The translations under genes and the position numbers were made by a program. A model generated the notes under the pieces. The model did not search any database, was not told the DNA's origin, and was given only the letters and a program-made list of their open reading frames with translations. 55,152 bases of DNA, from NCBI GenBank assembly GCA_017397895.1, contig JAFQHP010000035.1, forward strand, positions 1-55,152, given 5' to 3'. Below, piece by piece: positions 9,001 to 14,325 of this stretch. Numbering within the stretch: the first letter of the stretch is position 1; each line of letters begins with the position of its first letter. The stretch comes from Clostridia bacterium. Its GTDB lineage: Bacteria > Bacillota > Clostridia > Christensenellales > Aristaeellaceae.

Positions 9001-11106
9001 TTCATCCACCCAGCCGTAGGCGTCCATGATCACATCGTTTCTGAACTTGGTGGCGGGGTTTTCGCTTTCCTCAAACAGCTGCTGCACGATGTTGTACACA
9101 CGGTCCGAGGATTTCATGGTGATGGTGGGGTACACATACCAGTCCAGCATGGCGATATCGCAATGCGCTGCTGTTTTGCCGCCGAACACATTGCTGACAA
9201 AGGTGTGGCGGGTATCGGTTACATTTTCCGGGAAAATGACGGTCATGCCGCTGGTGGTGACCCCGGATGCTTCGTTCACATTCACAAAGGCAAACTTACC
9301 CAGGCCATCCTCTCCCCAGGTGGCCGTGGCGGCGGGATACCAGGTATCCTCGTTATTCAATTGATATTCGATCACCAGGTCCGGGTTGGGCAGGGTGCTG
9401 TCGGACACATAATCCCAGGTGCCGTTGGATTTCTTGGCATACCGCATTTTCTGGGGTGCGGAAATGCGCAGGCTCTTGAATTCAAAATCCTCTGCCGTCA
9501 GGGGCGTGGTTTCAAAATTGAAGAAGGTCTGGAAATCGTCCGTCACCTGTTTCCAGCCCAGCTTCCCAAAGGCATCTGCATCCAACTCCAGCGAATCCAG
9601 GTCCCCGTTGACTACGGTATTGTTCAGCGCTTCGTAGTCAAAGCCCTTTGTCAGTGCCGACGTCCAGGGATAGCCGTAGCCCACCGTTTCCACGATGAAG
9701 TCCATTTCCACTTCATCCCGGCTTTCCAGCAGGTTCAGGGCATAGCCGTACAGCCAGTCCTTATAGGTGATGCGCTCGGTCCACTTGTTTACTGCAAAGG
9801 CACCCCGGGGCCGCTGCCATTTCACCGGCGCATAGGGAATAACCACTTCGTCCCGGGCCGTTGTAACCTTCTGGGGATCCTCACCCTTTTCGTTGCCGGT
9901 ATCGGCAATGGCTTTGTCCGTTTCCGTCAGTGTCCAGATCACTTCGTTCTCGAAGTAGTACACACGGGGGGCTTCGTTGGCGTTGGGTACCTCAAAGGCA
10001 TCCTTGCGGTATGCGGACCACATGTACACCGTATTGGCATACTGGGTGCCGGTGGTGGTATTGGTGAAATGGTCCCCGATCTCCGCCGTAAAATCAATCT
10101 CGCCGTCGGTGAGAACCTGACCGTTATAATTGGTGCTGCCCAGGAAAATGCCTTCCCCGTTGGGAACATACTTCTTTTCGGCTTCACCGTTTTCCCCGGC
10201 CACTTTCTCATAGGCGTCGCTGAGCACATCTTCAATGTCCAGCGAGTAGGGCTGGTTATTATGATGGGAGTGATAGGTATACCAGCGAACATATATATAG
10301 TCCTGAGGGTCCGCACCTTCCGGCAGATTGGAAAGCAGCTTTTCGTCCAGGCCGGGATAGTCCTCAAACACTTCGCCGTCCTTGTAGGCGCTGGTAATTT
10401 TCACCAGGGTATCCAGCTGTGCCGTGATGGGCGTGCTGGTCAGCTCGATGGTGTTCCCCTGGTTGGTTACCACTTCCACGTGGGCGGTGATGGGCGCCGT
10501 TTCGCTCATATCCACCACATCCACAGGACGGATGCCGCAAATGCCCACTTCGATGCTGACGCTGGAGGTGGCACCGATGGTGCGGGTATTGGTCAGCACA
10601 TAATTGCCGTCGATGATCTGCCAGTTGAAATCCGCGCGCTTGGAAGGCGCAGCGGGTACGGGCAATTCCAGCGTGCCCAGCAGGCGGGAGGGATCCACCA
10701 CGCCCACGGTTTCGCCGTCCGTCCCCGTTTCTTCGTACTGACGGCCGTACCACACCTGGGCGGGAATGGTGATGGTGATGTCCCCCGGCGCATAGTCATA
10801 CTGGCCCGAAAATTCCGCTTCGATCCGGTACACCATTTCCATTTCGCCGTCGCCTACGGTGGACAGGTACAAGTGTTCCTTGTTGTCCAGCTCCGCCTGG
10901 GGCGTTTTGGCGCCTTCTGCCGTACTCTGGCTGTCCTGGGTGACCCACACAACCTTGATGCCCTCAATCTTGGAGCCGTCCAGGTCGTTGGTTCCGCCCG
11001 GTACTGCGCTGCTTTCTGCCATAGCACCAAAGGCCCCGCTGCACACAAGCAGCATGGCAATCAGCACAAACCAGAGCCGTTTCATTCCGTTGTACGAAGT
11101 GTTCAT
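1..11106 (-). CDS. Giant Cna-B/BspA-type surface adhesin, C-terminus off the window (partial)
   Basis: One frame runs open from an ATG at 11106 to the left edge, giving at least 3,702 residues without a stop. The ATG follows GAGAGGG, and a signal peptide covers residues 1-30 (basic start, hydrophobic core, AMA cleavage site). About 1,230 residues without a recognised domain follow. Roughly 14 Cna-B-like domains then run from base 7400 to base 1, with typical K-bearing first strands (VEKTW, VTKQIEG), NGDGT turns and closing F-x-N-x-Y strands. Two modules interrupt this array: four CxxC motifs at 5160-5610, and a Pro/Thr linker, about 15 BspA-type 26-residue repeats and an InlB-like repeat at 2775-4975. 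Cna-B domains usually carry intramolecular Lys-Asn isopeptide bonds and form stalks. Wall attachment by an LPxTG signal is expected but lies outside the window. Role is inferred: adhesion. Confident as a surface protein, unsure of ligand. Confidence 0.9.
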   Translation of the reverse strand, partial: MNTSYNGMKRLWFVLIAMLLVCSGAFGAMAESSAVPGGTNDLDGSKIEGIKVVWVTQDSQSTAEGAKTPQAELDNKEHLYLSTVGDGEMEMVYRIEAEFSGQYDYAPGDITITIPAQVWYGRQYEETGTDGETVGVVDPSRLLGTLELPVPAAPSKRADFNWQIIDGNYVLTNTRTIGATSSVSIEVGICGIRPVDVVDMSETAPITAHVEVVTNQGNTIELTSTPITAQLDTLVKITSAYKDGEVFEDYPGLDEKLLSNLPEGADPQDYIYVRWYTYHSHHNNQPYSLDIEDVLSDAYEKVAGENGEAEKKYVPNGEGIFLGSTNYNGQVLTDGEIDFTAEIGDHFTNTTTGTQYANTVYMWSAYRKDAFEVPNANEAPRVYYFENEVIWTLTETDKAIADTGNEKGEDPQKVTTARDEVVIPYAPVKWQRPRGAFAVNKWTERITYKDWLYGYALNLLESRDEVEMDFIVETVGYGYPWTSALTKGFDYEALNNTVVNGDLDSLELDADAFGKLGWKQVTDDFQTFFNFETTPLTAEDFEFKSLRISAPQKMRYAKKSNGTWDYVSDSTLPNPDLVIEYQLNNEDTWYPAATATWGEDGLGKFAFVNVNEASGVTTSGMTVIFPENVTDTRHTFVSNVFGGKTAAHCDIAMLDWYVYPTITMKSSDRVYNIVQQLFEESENPATKFRNDVIMDAYGWVDEEGNGTLVLDNDFDYSMATYEGASYGVSLTKKSTSESDPENQRLVIHYTATLTEQSNLKERSDYDAAVEAGVIPAEKSGVWYDLLPPHVVPLTDTVKLRKNDTVTNVYTVENYKNSGRTLLVVEAELTPAPVHLNNIGYADCPVLEFDAAYTWMDMDEYGKDLVNYVAFQSTVENLRSDTLGTIRNQKGDPDTPAGGNNANTPSMPREIIDALTDLDPNTDENRFVYGKSSHTVSALTYAVSGLQKAVKNDLVGIWTQGLDGQEQVTVYEGHYYTYSLRVSSAENTSTKGIVIYDTIENYIIPDPAADKDTDATKAADFAHTQARTSWTGDWQGKGQWRGTLEQVDLSEFVNAGVKPTLLYSTIPGLQFADSSSESTDDNFDEDTELFSTGSYDITDRSIWQVAQLDEKGLWQVPAGLEVTAVAIDATTTTDGNEFVLRPEEALAGYLKMRAPDDESSEDKWNAKGAYARLTDEQGEFILDENGRQQIDWEAAMDETNNMYAYNNARVRLIQGQSTEGGTNWLSNYRMIRNDYTRVGIVPEIITVEKTWQDQDNHDAMRPENVSITVLRRLAGTAGAAQPVLDAQGQPLSAVLDESNGWKAEFKQTDIVNEDGVRYLYTFRETPVDGYTSKVQFIDVNHYTMINVHPNEQVELSGVKVWDDNNDALGLRPETVTLKLYRDGEHIDTRTVKPNGAGEWNYTFGKLDKYAQGGREYEYKIEEEYVPKYVGESDGYGQVNNTYVPTGSLEVSKTLVNATAAAKQQMFTFTLVLLAEQTDPAAPAVPLMEKYPYTIYTLQGEEWTAGETGEIGNSGTFRLMEGQKIVVENLPSESTYEVIETETAGFTCTATDASGAIRAGQTAQAAFVNEYQSAGAAQLPVGKKLTGHAIRKNQFRFELVDNNPDSATYGEVIRTARVDAPAEDATTGGSGETIESLTQAIFGQLEYTQADDGRTYNYQVREVDTGKPGYTTDTMQFNVSVQVADNGDGTMTVTPAYTDRDGNAVTELKFENTYEAQGELTLKAWKTLEGRPLKDGEFTFELYSYDAAKNGLGEKLGEATNDAEGNIVFDALHFDENDVSLDENNPATYTYLIREKQGTDKTVTYSNQEYVITVSVFDNGDGTLSFAQGSQQAVREYVECPHCLGTGYEKYRFILYETDKVMGGGALGGWTSDATRTGNYVSRMPFCIVCNGTTQVGENWCDHCGGSGIELGGTFYFNYKHLKYEYVILRYENTRTVSSSSTFTGPVVAVAETETQYKYLQIDNTSESGKKNFVICPDCNGAGVVGGKMTITGDVTIPVFANQLKPGDLTVTKQIEGEGSSNPDQTFNFTIKLTGEVPEDLDYGMAAPIPTPIPTSAPTATVTPAGKGVIKTPAPTVQPNTVPVQQPVIMPAVVKEADNTKWYHASETDLQGAAYAVLNLNEEHEDYGKLIFFRSDKDNPTDPWNQETFDLGGNKRVKDDTKKVVYYLVDEREDAVIGGYTRPWYSDSSYIQAVVVRDPIKPLNGYRFFHSLSKLRELDIAKLDTSGITDMTQMFYNCRGLTSLDLSTFDTSSVTDMRYMFNNCSGLTSLDLSTFDTSSVTSMRDMFYSCSGLTSLDLSTFDTSSVTDMSYMFNNCSGLTSLDLSTFDTSSVQSMARMFYGCSGLTSLKLNTFNTSNVTTMADMFHNCSGLTNLDLSSFDTHNVTSLGSMFYNCRSLTELDLSTFDTSKVENTTSTGQYNAIYGLFQGCINLKELDLSTFGTGSFVTMANMFSGCSGLTSLDLSGFNTSNVKSMSGMFANCSGLTEINVSTFDTSNVTNMSGMFRGCTGLTEIDVSTFNTSKVTNMFALFRECDKVSALDLGNFDTSNVTNMAEMFYNCRALSELNLSSFDTSKVQYMGAMFYFCEGFTSLDLSHFNTSNVTSFTSSNCGIFEFVRNLDYLDISGFDTSKVNTYAFMFSQTFVPTIKIGDAYKLKDPPVSSWNGQYDGRWVNVLDEEMVLTADEVFKTGNHAGTWTWYVMKYKLSFDPGEGSGSMPSVMVPVRTTYSFIPQFYRFGYDLLGFSDDGSDKVKYPCKDGMVSVYNYGYTEGEDILLTAVWQKQDINVSETGDSVTFALKAGETFTLKNLPASLAYEVWEETPAGWVLVKKVNDTGVIQPLETSEAVFTNKYEPTKAQAVLRASKLLDGKAPTGKFSFTLSENGEVLQTRENTGSGISFDPIEYTKAGAHTYTIAELRGDDTAIHYDTARYTAKVDVKDDGQGNLSSAVTYETNDGSAPVFQNTTKPGSLTITKKIRGHLTDKARAQEFTFTITLTDEMLQPWSGTLGMGDGTLTVTDGKASLTLKGGDSVTLTDIPAGLRFEIDESGELPGWFLQYVSGPSGTIQPDTTAECSFRNIYTPTGTASVQVKKELLGRALEMGEFTFFLLDETGTPVAETANGADGSVLFPQMTYNEEGSWEYTVVEAAGNDNTVEYSAQQIQVLVTAKDEKGDGTLTVTVDYSPEEKTITNEIKPGALAITKTLVSSNQAHQQKPFTFTLQLTDHTGAALNGTYTLNGTERLTVKDGTATLLIKGGETSIITGLPAGAEYSIEEKAEAGFTCISAGESGVIAPTQTAQASFTNTYAAQGTYDFRVHKTLTGREAAAGEFRFALQDEAGNELETAANNADGSVTFSSLSFTHQDTGTKTYRITELDTKAAGVTYDKTVQEIVLTITDNGDGTLTVEDNLDGQAAEFTNVYNDKTAVHVEKIWQDENNLLGMRPDSVTVVLYRNGEQQAEQVLNGQNGWKHTFADLAAFDEDGVTYTYTVKEAPVSGYDSMLSARDGVQVFTNTVQGVLDVSKTVEAGLDNTKAFAFTVTLTRADAPLTAPITLVKDGASSPLTPDQDGKVYFSLKNGEKVRLTGLPIGTKYLVEEAPEAGYTATAENAEGIILRYEAHHAAFTNTYAATGSIRFTGEKTVAGAEPAEDEVFTFQLKDAEGNMLQEVENEDGLIPFAPIDYTLPDVDTTFVYTIAESTQSSEQYRCDESL
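2775..3020 (-). other. InlB B-repeat-like (Listeria-Bacteroides) module in the adhesin
   Basis: Directly after the leucine-rich repeats the protein reads KLSFDPGEGSGSMPS, then FYRFGYDLLGF and finally DILLTAVW. This is the pattern of the InlB B-repeat/Flg_new family (F-D-x-N/G-G-G, GYxFxGW, ITLxAxW). In other surface proteins it often accompanies BspA-type repeats, so the two probably moved as one unit. Confidence 0.7.
3200..4480 (-). repeat. BspA/DUF285-type leucine-rich repeats in the adhesin (78-bp unit)
   Basis: About 15 tandem units, most 78 bp (26 residues) long, encode the pattern LDLSTFDTSSVTDM followed by MFxxCxGLTS. The units near 4120-4400 are almost identical in DNA, while those near 3230-3900 have diverged; one spacing near 3784-3889 is longer. 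This is the BspA-like surface repeat (DUF285 type) found in adhesins of gut bacteria and protozoa. The near-identical units suggest recent duplication and possible copy-number variation. Confidence 0.85.
5158..5610 (-). other. Four CxxCxGxG-type motifs inside the adhesin (DnaJ zinc-finger-like region)
   Basis: Translation on the minus strand reads, in order, CPHCLGTG, CIVCNGTT, CDHCGGSG and CPDCNGAG, separated by roughly 45, 15 and 70 residues rich in Tyr, Lys and Thr. The CxxCxGxG form and the count of four match the central zinc-binding region of DnaJ, although the spacers are much longer here and the second motif lacks the final Gly. The block falls near the end of a Cna-B domain, between the NGDGT turn and the last F-x-N strand. 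Metal binding or disulfide formation is inference. Confidence 0.75.
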
Positions 11107-11163
11107 CTGGACCCTCTCTTCTCCGCCTGCCCTTTGGCGGCCGCGGACGTATTTCTCTATTTG

Positions 11164-11189
11164 TTTCGTAATGCATTTTGTGTACGAAA
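11164..11189. promoter_or_regulatory. Inverted repeat TTTCGTA-N12-TACGAAA in the adhesin leader
   Basis: Seven-base perfect arms lie at 11164-11170 and 11183-11189, inside the untranslated leader of the minus-strand adhesin transcript. It could be a hairpin in the RNA or a second regulator site; nothing further can be said. Confidence 0.3.
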
Positions 11190-11197
11190 ATAACCCG

Positions 11198-11229
11198 TGG
11201 TATAGTTTTCCACAATATGTAGTATACCA
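11198..11229. promoter_or_regulatory. Inverted repeat over the adhesin -10 and start region (possible operator)
   Basis: TGGTATA at 11198-11204 is mirrored by TATACCA at 11223-11229, with an 18-base spacer. It overlaps the -10 and probable start site of the adhesin promoter, a usual place for a repressor site. No cognate regulator is identifiable here. Confidence 0.3.
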
Positions 11230-11249
11230 TGGATGGTTATTCGTGTCTA
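11221..11249 (-). promoter_or_regulatory. Promoter of the giant adhesin gene
   Basis: On the minus strand TAGACA (11249-11244) is separated by 17 bases from TATACT (11226-11221), which is preceded by TGG as in an extended -10. The expected transcript starts near 11214, leaving a leader of about 108 bases. Confidence 0.65.
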
Positions 11250-11264
11250 CATCTTTTATTGTCA

Positions 11265-11293
11265 TTGACAGAGAAAAAGGCAGGAAATATAAT
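11265..11293 (+). promoter_or_regulatory. Consensus sigma-A promoter for the alpha-galactosidase gene
   Basis: TTGACA at 11265-11270, a 17-base spacer and TATAAT at 11288-11293 give a perfect consensus. The start codon at 11407 leaves a leader of about 105 bases. The promoter is divergent from that of the adhesin. Confidence 0.85.
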
Positions 11294-11406
11294 GTATTTA
11301 TCGAATGGACACTGCGTATCTGAGAAAAATTTGCAGGAAACAGCGGTATATCGGTTGCAATCCTCCGGGAAAAGGGGGGGAAAACAAAGCAGCAGGAGGG
11401 TATGTC

Positions 11407-12726
11407 ATGAAAATTACGTTTATGGGTGCGGGCAGCACGGTTTTTGCACGCAATGTGATTGGCGATTGTATGTGTTCCGAGGTGCTGCGCGACAGTGTGT
11501 TTGCACTATATGACATTGACGGCGATCGCCTGAAAGAAAGCCAGACCATCCTGGAGGCCATGCGTCAGGCCAAGGGCGGCCATGGCAGGATTGAATGCTA
11601 CCTGGGGGTTGAGCAGAGGAAGGAAGCCCTGCGCGGGGCGTCTTTTGTGGTAAATGCCATTCAGGTGGGGCTTTATGACCCCTGCACGATCATCGATTTT
11701 GAGGTGCCCAAGAAGTACGGCCTTCGCCAGACCATCGGTGATACGCTGGGCATCGGCGGCATCATGCGTGCCCTGCGCACCATTCCCGTGATGGCAGATT
11801 TTGCCCGCGACATGGAAGAAGTGTGCCCGGATGCCCTTTTCCTGAACTATACCAATCCCATGGCCATGTTGTCCGGATACATGCAGCGCTATACCGGCAT
11901 CCGCACGGTGGGCCTGTGCCACAGTGTACAGGTCTGCTCCGAAAACCTGCTGAAAAACCTGGGCATGGAGGATAAGCTGGAAGGCCACAAGGAGCTGATT
12001 GCCGGCATCAACCACATGGCCTGGCTGCTGGAATTGAAGGATAAAAACGGTGTGGATCTGTATCCCGCCATCAAAGAAAAAGTGGCCGAAAAGCTGGCCG
12101 ACCCGGATTTTTGCGATAAAGTACGGCTGGACTATATCCGCCTGTTCGGCTACTATTGCACAGAATCCAGCGAGCATAATGCCGAGTACAATATGTTCTA
12201 CATCAAAAGCCGCTATCCCCAGCTGATTCAGCGCTACAACATTCCGCTGGATGAGTATCCCCGCCGGTGTATCAACCAGATTGTCGGCTGGAAGGAAGAA
12301 TATGCCGGGCTGATGAAAAACGGCGTGAAGGACCACGCACGGACTTCCGAATATGCTTCCTGGATTATGGAGTCCATCGTCACCGGCAAGCCCTACCAGA
12401 TTGGCGGTAATGTGCTGAACGAAGGCCGCCTCATCACCAACCTGCCGGCCGACGCCTGTGTGGAGGTGCCCTGCCTGGTAAACGGGCAGGGGGTGCATCC
12501 TTGCCATGTGGGGGCGCTGCCGGTGCAGTGCGCGGCCATGAACATGACCAATATCAACGTTCAGCTGCTCACCATCGAAGCGGCCCGCACCCGGAAAAGG
12601 GATCATATCTATCAGGCGGCCATGCTGGATCCGCACACCGGCAGCGAGCTGGATATCGACACCATCCGGCTCATGGTGGATGATCTGATCCAAGCGCATG
12701 GGGATTTTCTGCCTGCCTTTGACTGA
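11407..12726 (+). CDS. melA: Glycoside hydrolase family 4 alpha-galactosidase (MelA type)
   Basis: The 439-residue protein fits GH4, whose members use NAD+ and Mn2+ and an unusual redox-elimination mechanism. Visible are the N-terminal Rossmann motif (FMGAGSTVF, residues 5-13), NYTNP at 147-151, the CHSVQ metal-site motif at 171-175 typical of the MelA subgroup, and NHMAW at 202-206. There is no signal peptide, so it acts in the cytoplasm on imported alpha-galactosides such as melibiose. The ATG at 11407 follows AGGAGGG by seven bases; upstream in-frame codons are not conserved-looking. The gene stands alone between a consensus promoter and a terminator, without a visible transporter. Substrate specificity within GH4 (galactoside versus glucuronide or glucoside) is inferred from the CHSVQ motif only. 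Confidence 0.88.
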   Translation: MKITFMGAGSTVFARNVIGDCMCSEVLRDSVFALYDIDGDRLKESQTILEAMRQAKGGHGRIECYLGVEQRKEALRGASFVVNAIQVGLYDPCTIIDFEVPKKYGLRQTIGDTLGIGGIMRALRTIPVMADFARDMEEVCPDALFLNYTNPMAMLSGYMQRYTGIRTVGLCHSVQVCSENLLKNLGMEDKLEGHKELIAGINHMAWLLELKDKNGVDLYPAIKEKVAEKLADPDFCDKVRLDYIRLFGYYCTESSEHNAEYNMFYIKSRYPQLIQRYNIPLDEYPRRCINQIVGWKEEYAGLMKNGVKDHARTSEYASWIMESIVTGKPYQIGGNVLNEGRLITNLPADACVEVPCLVNGQGVHPCHVGALPVQCAAMNMTNINVQLLTIEAARTRKRDHIYQAAMLDPHTGSELDIDTIRLMVDDLIQAHGDFLPAFD

Positions 12727-12810
12727 AGCCATCCAGGCCCGGATTTTCTCTGCCTGATGAGCGGATATTACGCAATGAAGAAAAAACAAATGAAAAATGC
12801 CAATACAAAA

Positions 12811-12835
12811 AACCAGCCGTTTCCGGCTGGTTTTT
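12811..12835. terminator. Bidirectional terminator between melA and tRNA-Ala
   Basis: AACCAGCCG (12811-12819) pairs with CGGCTGGTT (12824-12832) around a four-base loop. There is a T-run on the plus-strand side and an A-run upstream that serves as T-run for the minus-strand tRNA. Confidence 0.85.
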
Positions 12836-12838
12836 GTT

Positions 12839-12914
12839 TGGTGGAGTATAGGGGAGTCGAACCCCTGGCCTCGACAATGCGAATGTCGCGCGCTACCAAC
12901 TGCGCTAATACCCC
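12839..12914 (-). tRNA. tRNA-Ala (anticodon CGC), CCA encoded
   Basis: The minus strand folds as a full cloverleaf: acceptor GGGGTAT/ATACTCC, D-arm, anticodon stem CGACA/TGTCG with loop TTCGCAT (anticodon CGC, reading GCG), and T-arm AGGGG-TTCGACT-CCCCT. The acceptor has G3:U70, the alanine identity element. Discriminator A is followed by a genomically encoded CCA at 12841-12839. Confidence 0.95.
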
Positions 12915-12933
12915 GTGCGATTTGCGCTGAAAC

Positions 12934-12962
12934 AGTATAACACGGCGGGCGGGAAAATGCAA
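12934..12962 (-). promoter_or_regulatory. Promoter of tRNA-Ala
   Basis: On the minus strand TTGCAT (12962-12957), 17 bases, then TATACT (12939-12934) preceded by TGT. The tRNA begins about 20 bases downstream. Confidence 0.7.
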
Positions 12963-13045
12963 GGGGTGAACGGAAAAAGAAGAGAAAAAGCCCAAGTGGG
13001 TGCAGGGAAACGGTAGAAAGAGGACCATGGGGCGGGGTGTGATAG

Positions 13046-13059
13046 TTTACAGTTGTAAA
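13046..13059. promoter_or_regulatory. TACA-N2-TGTA palindrome upstream of the small membrane protein
   Basis: TTTACA-GT-TGTAAA is a perfect 14-base palindrome containing TACAnnTGTA, the core of operators bound by BlaI/CopY-type repressors. No such regulator is in the window, so the assignment is weak. Confidence 0.25.
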
Positions 13060-13233
13060 TTCTGCCAGGTGGGGAGAAAAAGGGCGGCGGTGTTTCGTCT
13101 ATATAAGTAGAAGAAAGTATTTTGCAGCAACATGCAAAAAGCCTGTGGGGAACGGCCGTTTGTTTTTGCAAAGAGGGGAACAGGCAGCTGCAAAAGATGC
13201 GGGAGACGGAACGTGAGCAAAGGAGGCGGCAGG

Positions 13234-13818
13234 ATGGAGATGCGGTATATTCCAGGCGGGCCGAGGCAGAAAAGGAAAAGGAAGGGCCGGTGCGGCGTGG
13301 TGGCGGCGGTGCTTGTTTTGTGCTGCGTGATCCTTTGCGGGGAAAAGGTGCAGATGGCCGCTGCGCAGGAGACGGAGCGGCAGCAGTTGATGGCATCGCC
13401 CATTACGCCGGAGATGATTGGGGCCTGCATGGCCCGGCATGAGGGTGCAGATGAAAGGGTGTTTGAAAGCGAAAGGGAGCTGGAGGCATGGCTGGGCTTT
13501 GGGGTGGAAATGCCGCTTGCGGGCATGGCGCTCCGCCAGGGCAGTGCGGCGCTTTATGAAAACGGCATGGAAGTGACCCTTTTCTGTGTGGATGGGGAGG
13601 GAAAAAGCGTGGTGTACGAAATGAGCCTGTGCACCGGCCTGCAGACGGCGCAGGCTGTGGAAGGGATGTATGGCGGATCCGGAGAAGGGGCGGCGGTGCA
13701 GCGCCGGGGCGAAAACACACTGGTGCTTTGGCGGCGGGGGACGGTGTGCCACCGGCTGATTGGCAGCCTGGAAGGAGAAGCGGCGGCCAATCTGGCGGAG
13801 CGGCTGAACGCGATGTGA
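13234..13818 (+). CDS. Small membrane-anchored protein of unknown function (possibly DUF4367-like)
   Basis: The 194-residue product starts at the ATG at 13234, seven bases after AGGAGG; longer in-frame starts lack such a site. Residues 1-18 are strongly basic, residues about 19-35 form one hydrophobic segment, and the rest is a soluble domain expected outside the membrane. The end, with a NTLVLW strand followed by a Leu-Ile-Gly strand and a short helix, resembles the DUF4367/anti-sigma extracellular fold, but the match is by eye and weak. The gene is isolated: tRNA-Ala on the opposite strand behind it and a terminator about 280 bases downstream. No sigma factor partner is adjacent. I do not recognise a specific function. 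Confidence 0.5.
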   Translation: MEMRYIPGGPRQKRKRKGRCGVVAAVLVLCCVILCGEKVQMAAAQETERQQLMASPITPEMIGACMARHEGADERVFESERELEAWLGFGVEMPLAGMALRQGSAALYENGMEVTLFCVDGEGKSVVYEMSLCTGLQTAQAVEGMYGGSGEGAAVQRRGENTLVLWRRGTVCHRLIGSLEGEAAANLAERLNAM

Positions 13819-14099
13819 AACGGATGTGCATTGCCGCAGCAGGTGATATTTATTCGTACAACGGCTGTTTGCCCGGGGAAGGCGGTACGATGACGGGGCC
13901 AGGCTCCGGCGCAAAAGTCTGCCGGCGGGAACGGAAATACGGTACCGGTGAAGGTTTGGCCGGGAAGGAAGAGGCTCCTATAAGCTGCAGCCGATGAGAC
14001 TGGGCGGGAGGGTACCGGCGTCGGAAGCGCGGACGGAAAGAGGGGCGCTTTGCGGGCGGATGAAAAAGCAGTACCTGACATGAAAAAGGAAATATTCTG
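13819..14099. other. Intergenic stretch without recognisable gene
   Basis: About 280 bases follow the small membrane protein. Short open frames here have no ribosome binding site or recognisable product. Nothing convincing is seen before the terminator at 14100. Confidence 0.5.
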
Positions 14100-14129
14100 C
14101 CGCAGCGGAGGGGGCTGCGGTGTTTTTTT
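14100..14129 (+). terminator. Rho-independent terminator before the carboxylase operon
   Basis: CCGCAGC (14100-14106) pairs with GCTGCGG (14114-14120), followed by TGTTTTTTT. Confidence 0.75.
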
Positions 14130-14212
14130 GCGCAAAAAGGGGAATGTAATCAAATTGTAGAAGAAAAAGCTGTTCTTTAAGTGAAAAGGAAGCAGGAAAA
14201 AAGGAAAAAGTG

Positions 14213-14221
14213 TGGTATAAT
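14213..14221 (+). promoter_or_regulatory. Extended -10 promoter of the carboxylase/Na+ pump operon
   Basis: TGGTATAAT (14213-14221) is an extended -10 element. No good -35 lies 16-18 bases upstream, which is common with extended -10 promoters. Transcription should begin near 14228. Confidence 0.6.
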
Positions 14222-14239
14222 TGAAGTTGGGTAAGGATG

Positions 14240-14266
14240 AGGTTCCCTTCCTGAGGAAGAGAACCT
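14240..14266 (+). promoter_or_regulatory. Leader hairpin of the carboxylase operon
   Basis: AGGTTCCCTTCC (14240-14251) can pair with GGAAGAGAACCT (14255-14266) with one mismatch and a three-base loop. It sits at the very start of the predicted transcript and has no T-run, so it is more likely a stability element or protein site than a terminator. Confidence 0.45.
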
Positions 14267-14325
14267 GTAGCATATTCATGACGCCTTCAAACCACAAAAA
14301 TATCATGAGAATGGGGGATCCGGAA

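Noticed and set aside
7066..11193. Plus-strand open frame of 1,375 codons
   Set aside because: It is the exact antisense of the adhesin's codon frame; GC-rich codons leave it stop-free. The minus strand has a signal peptide, ribosome site and domain matches.
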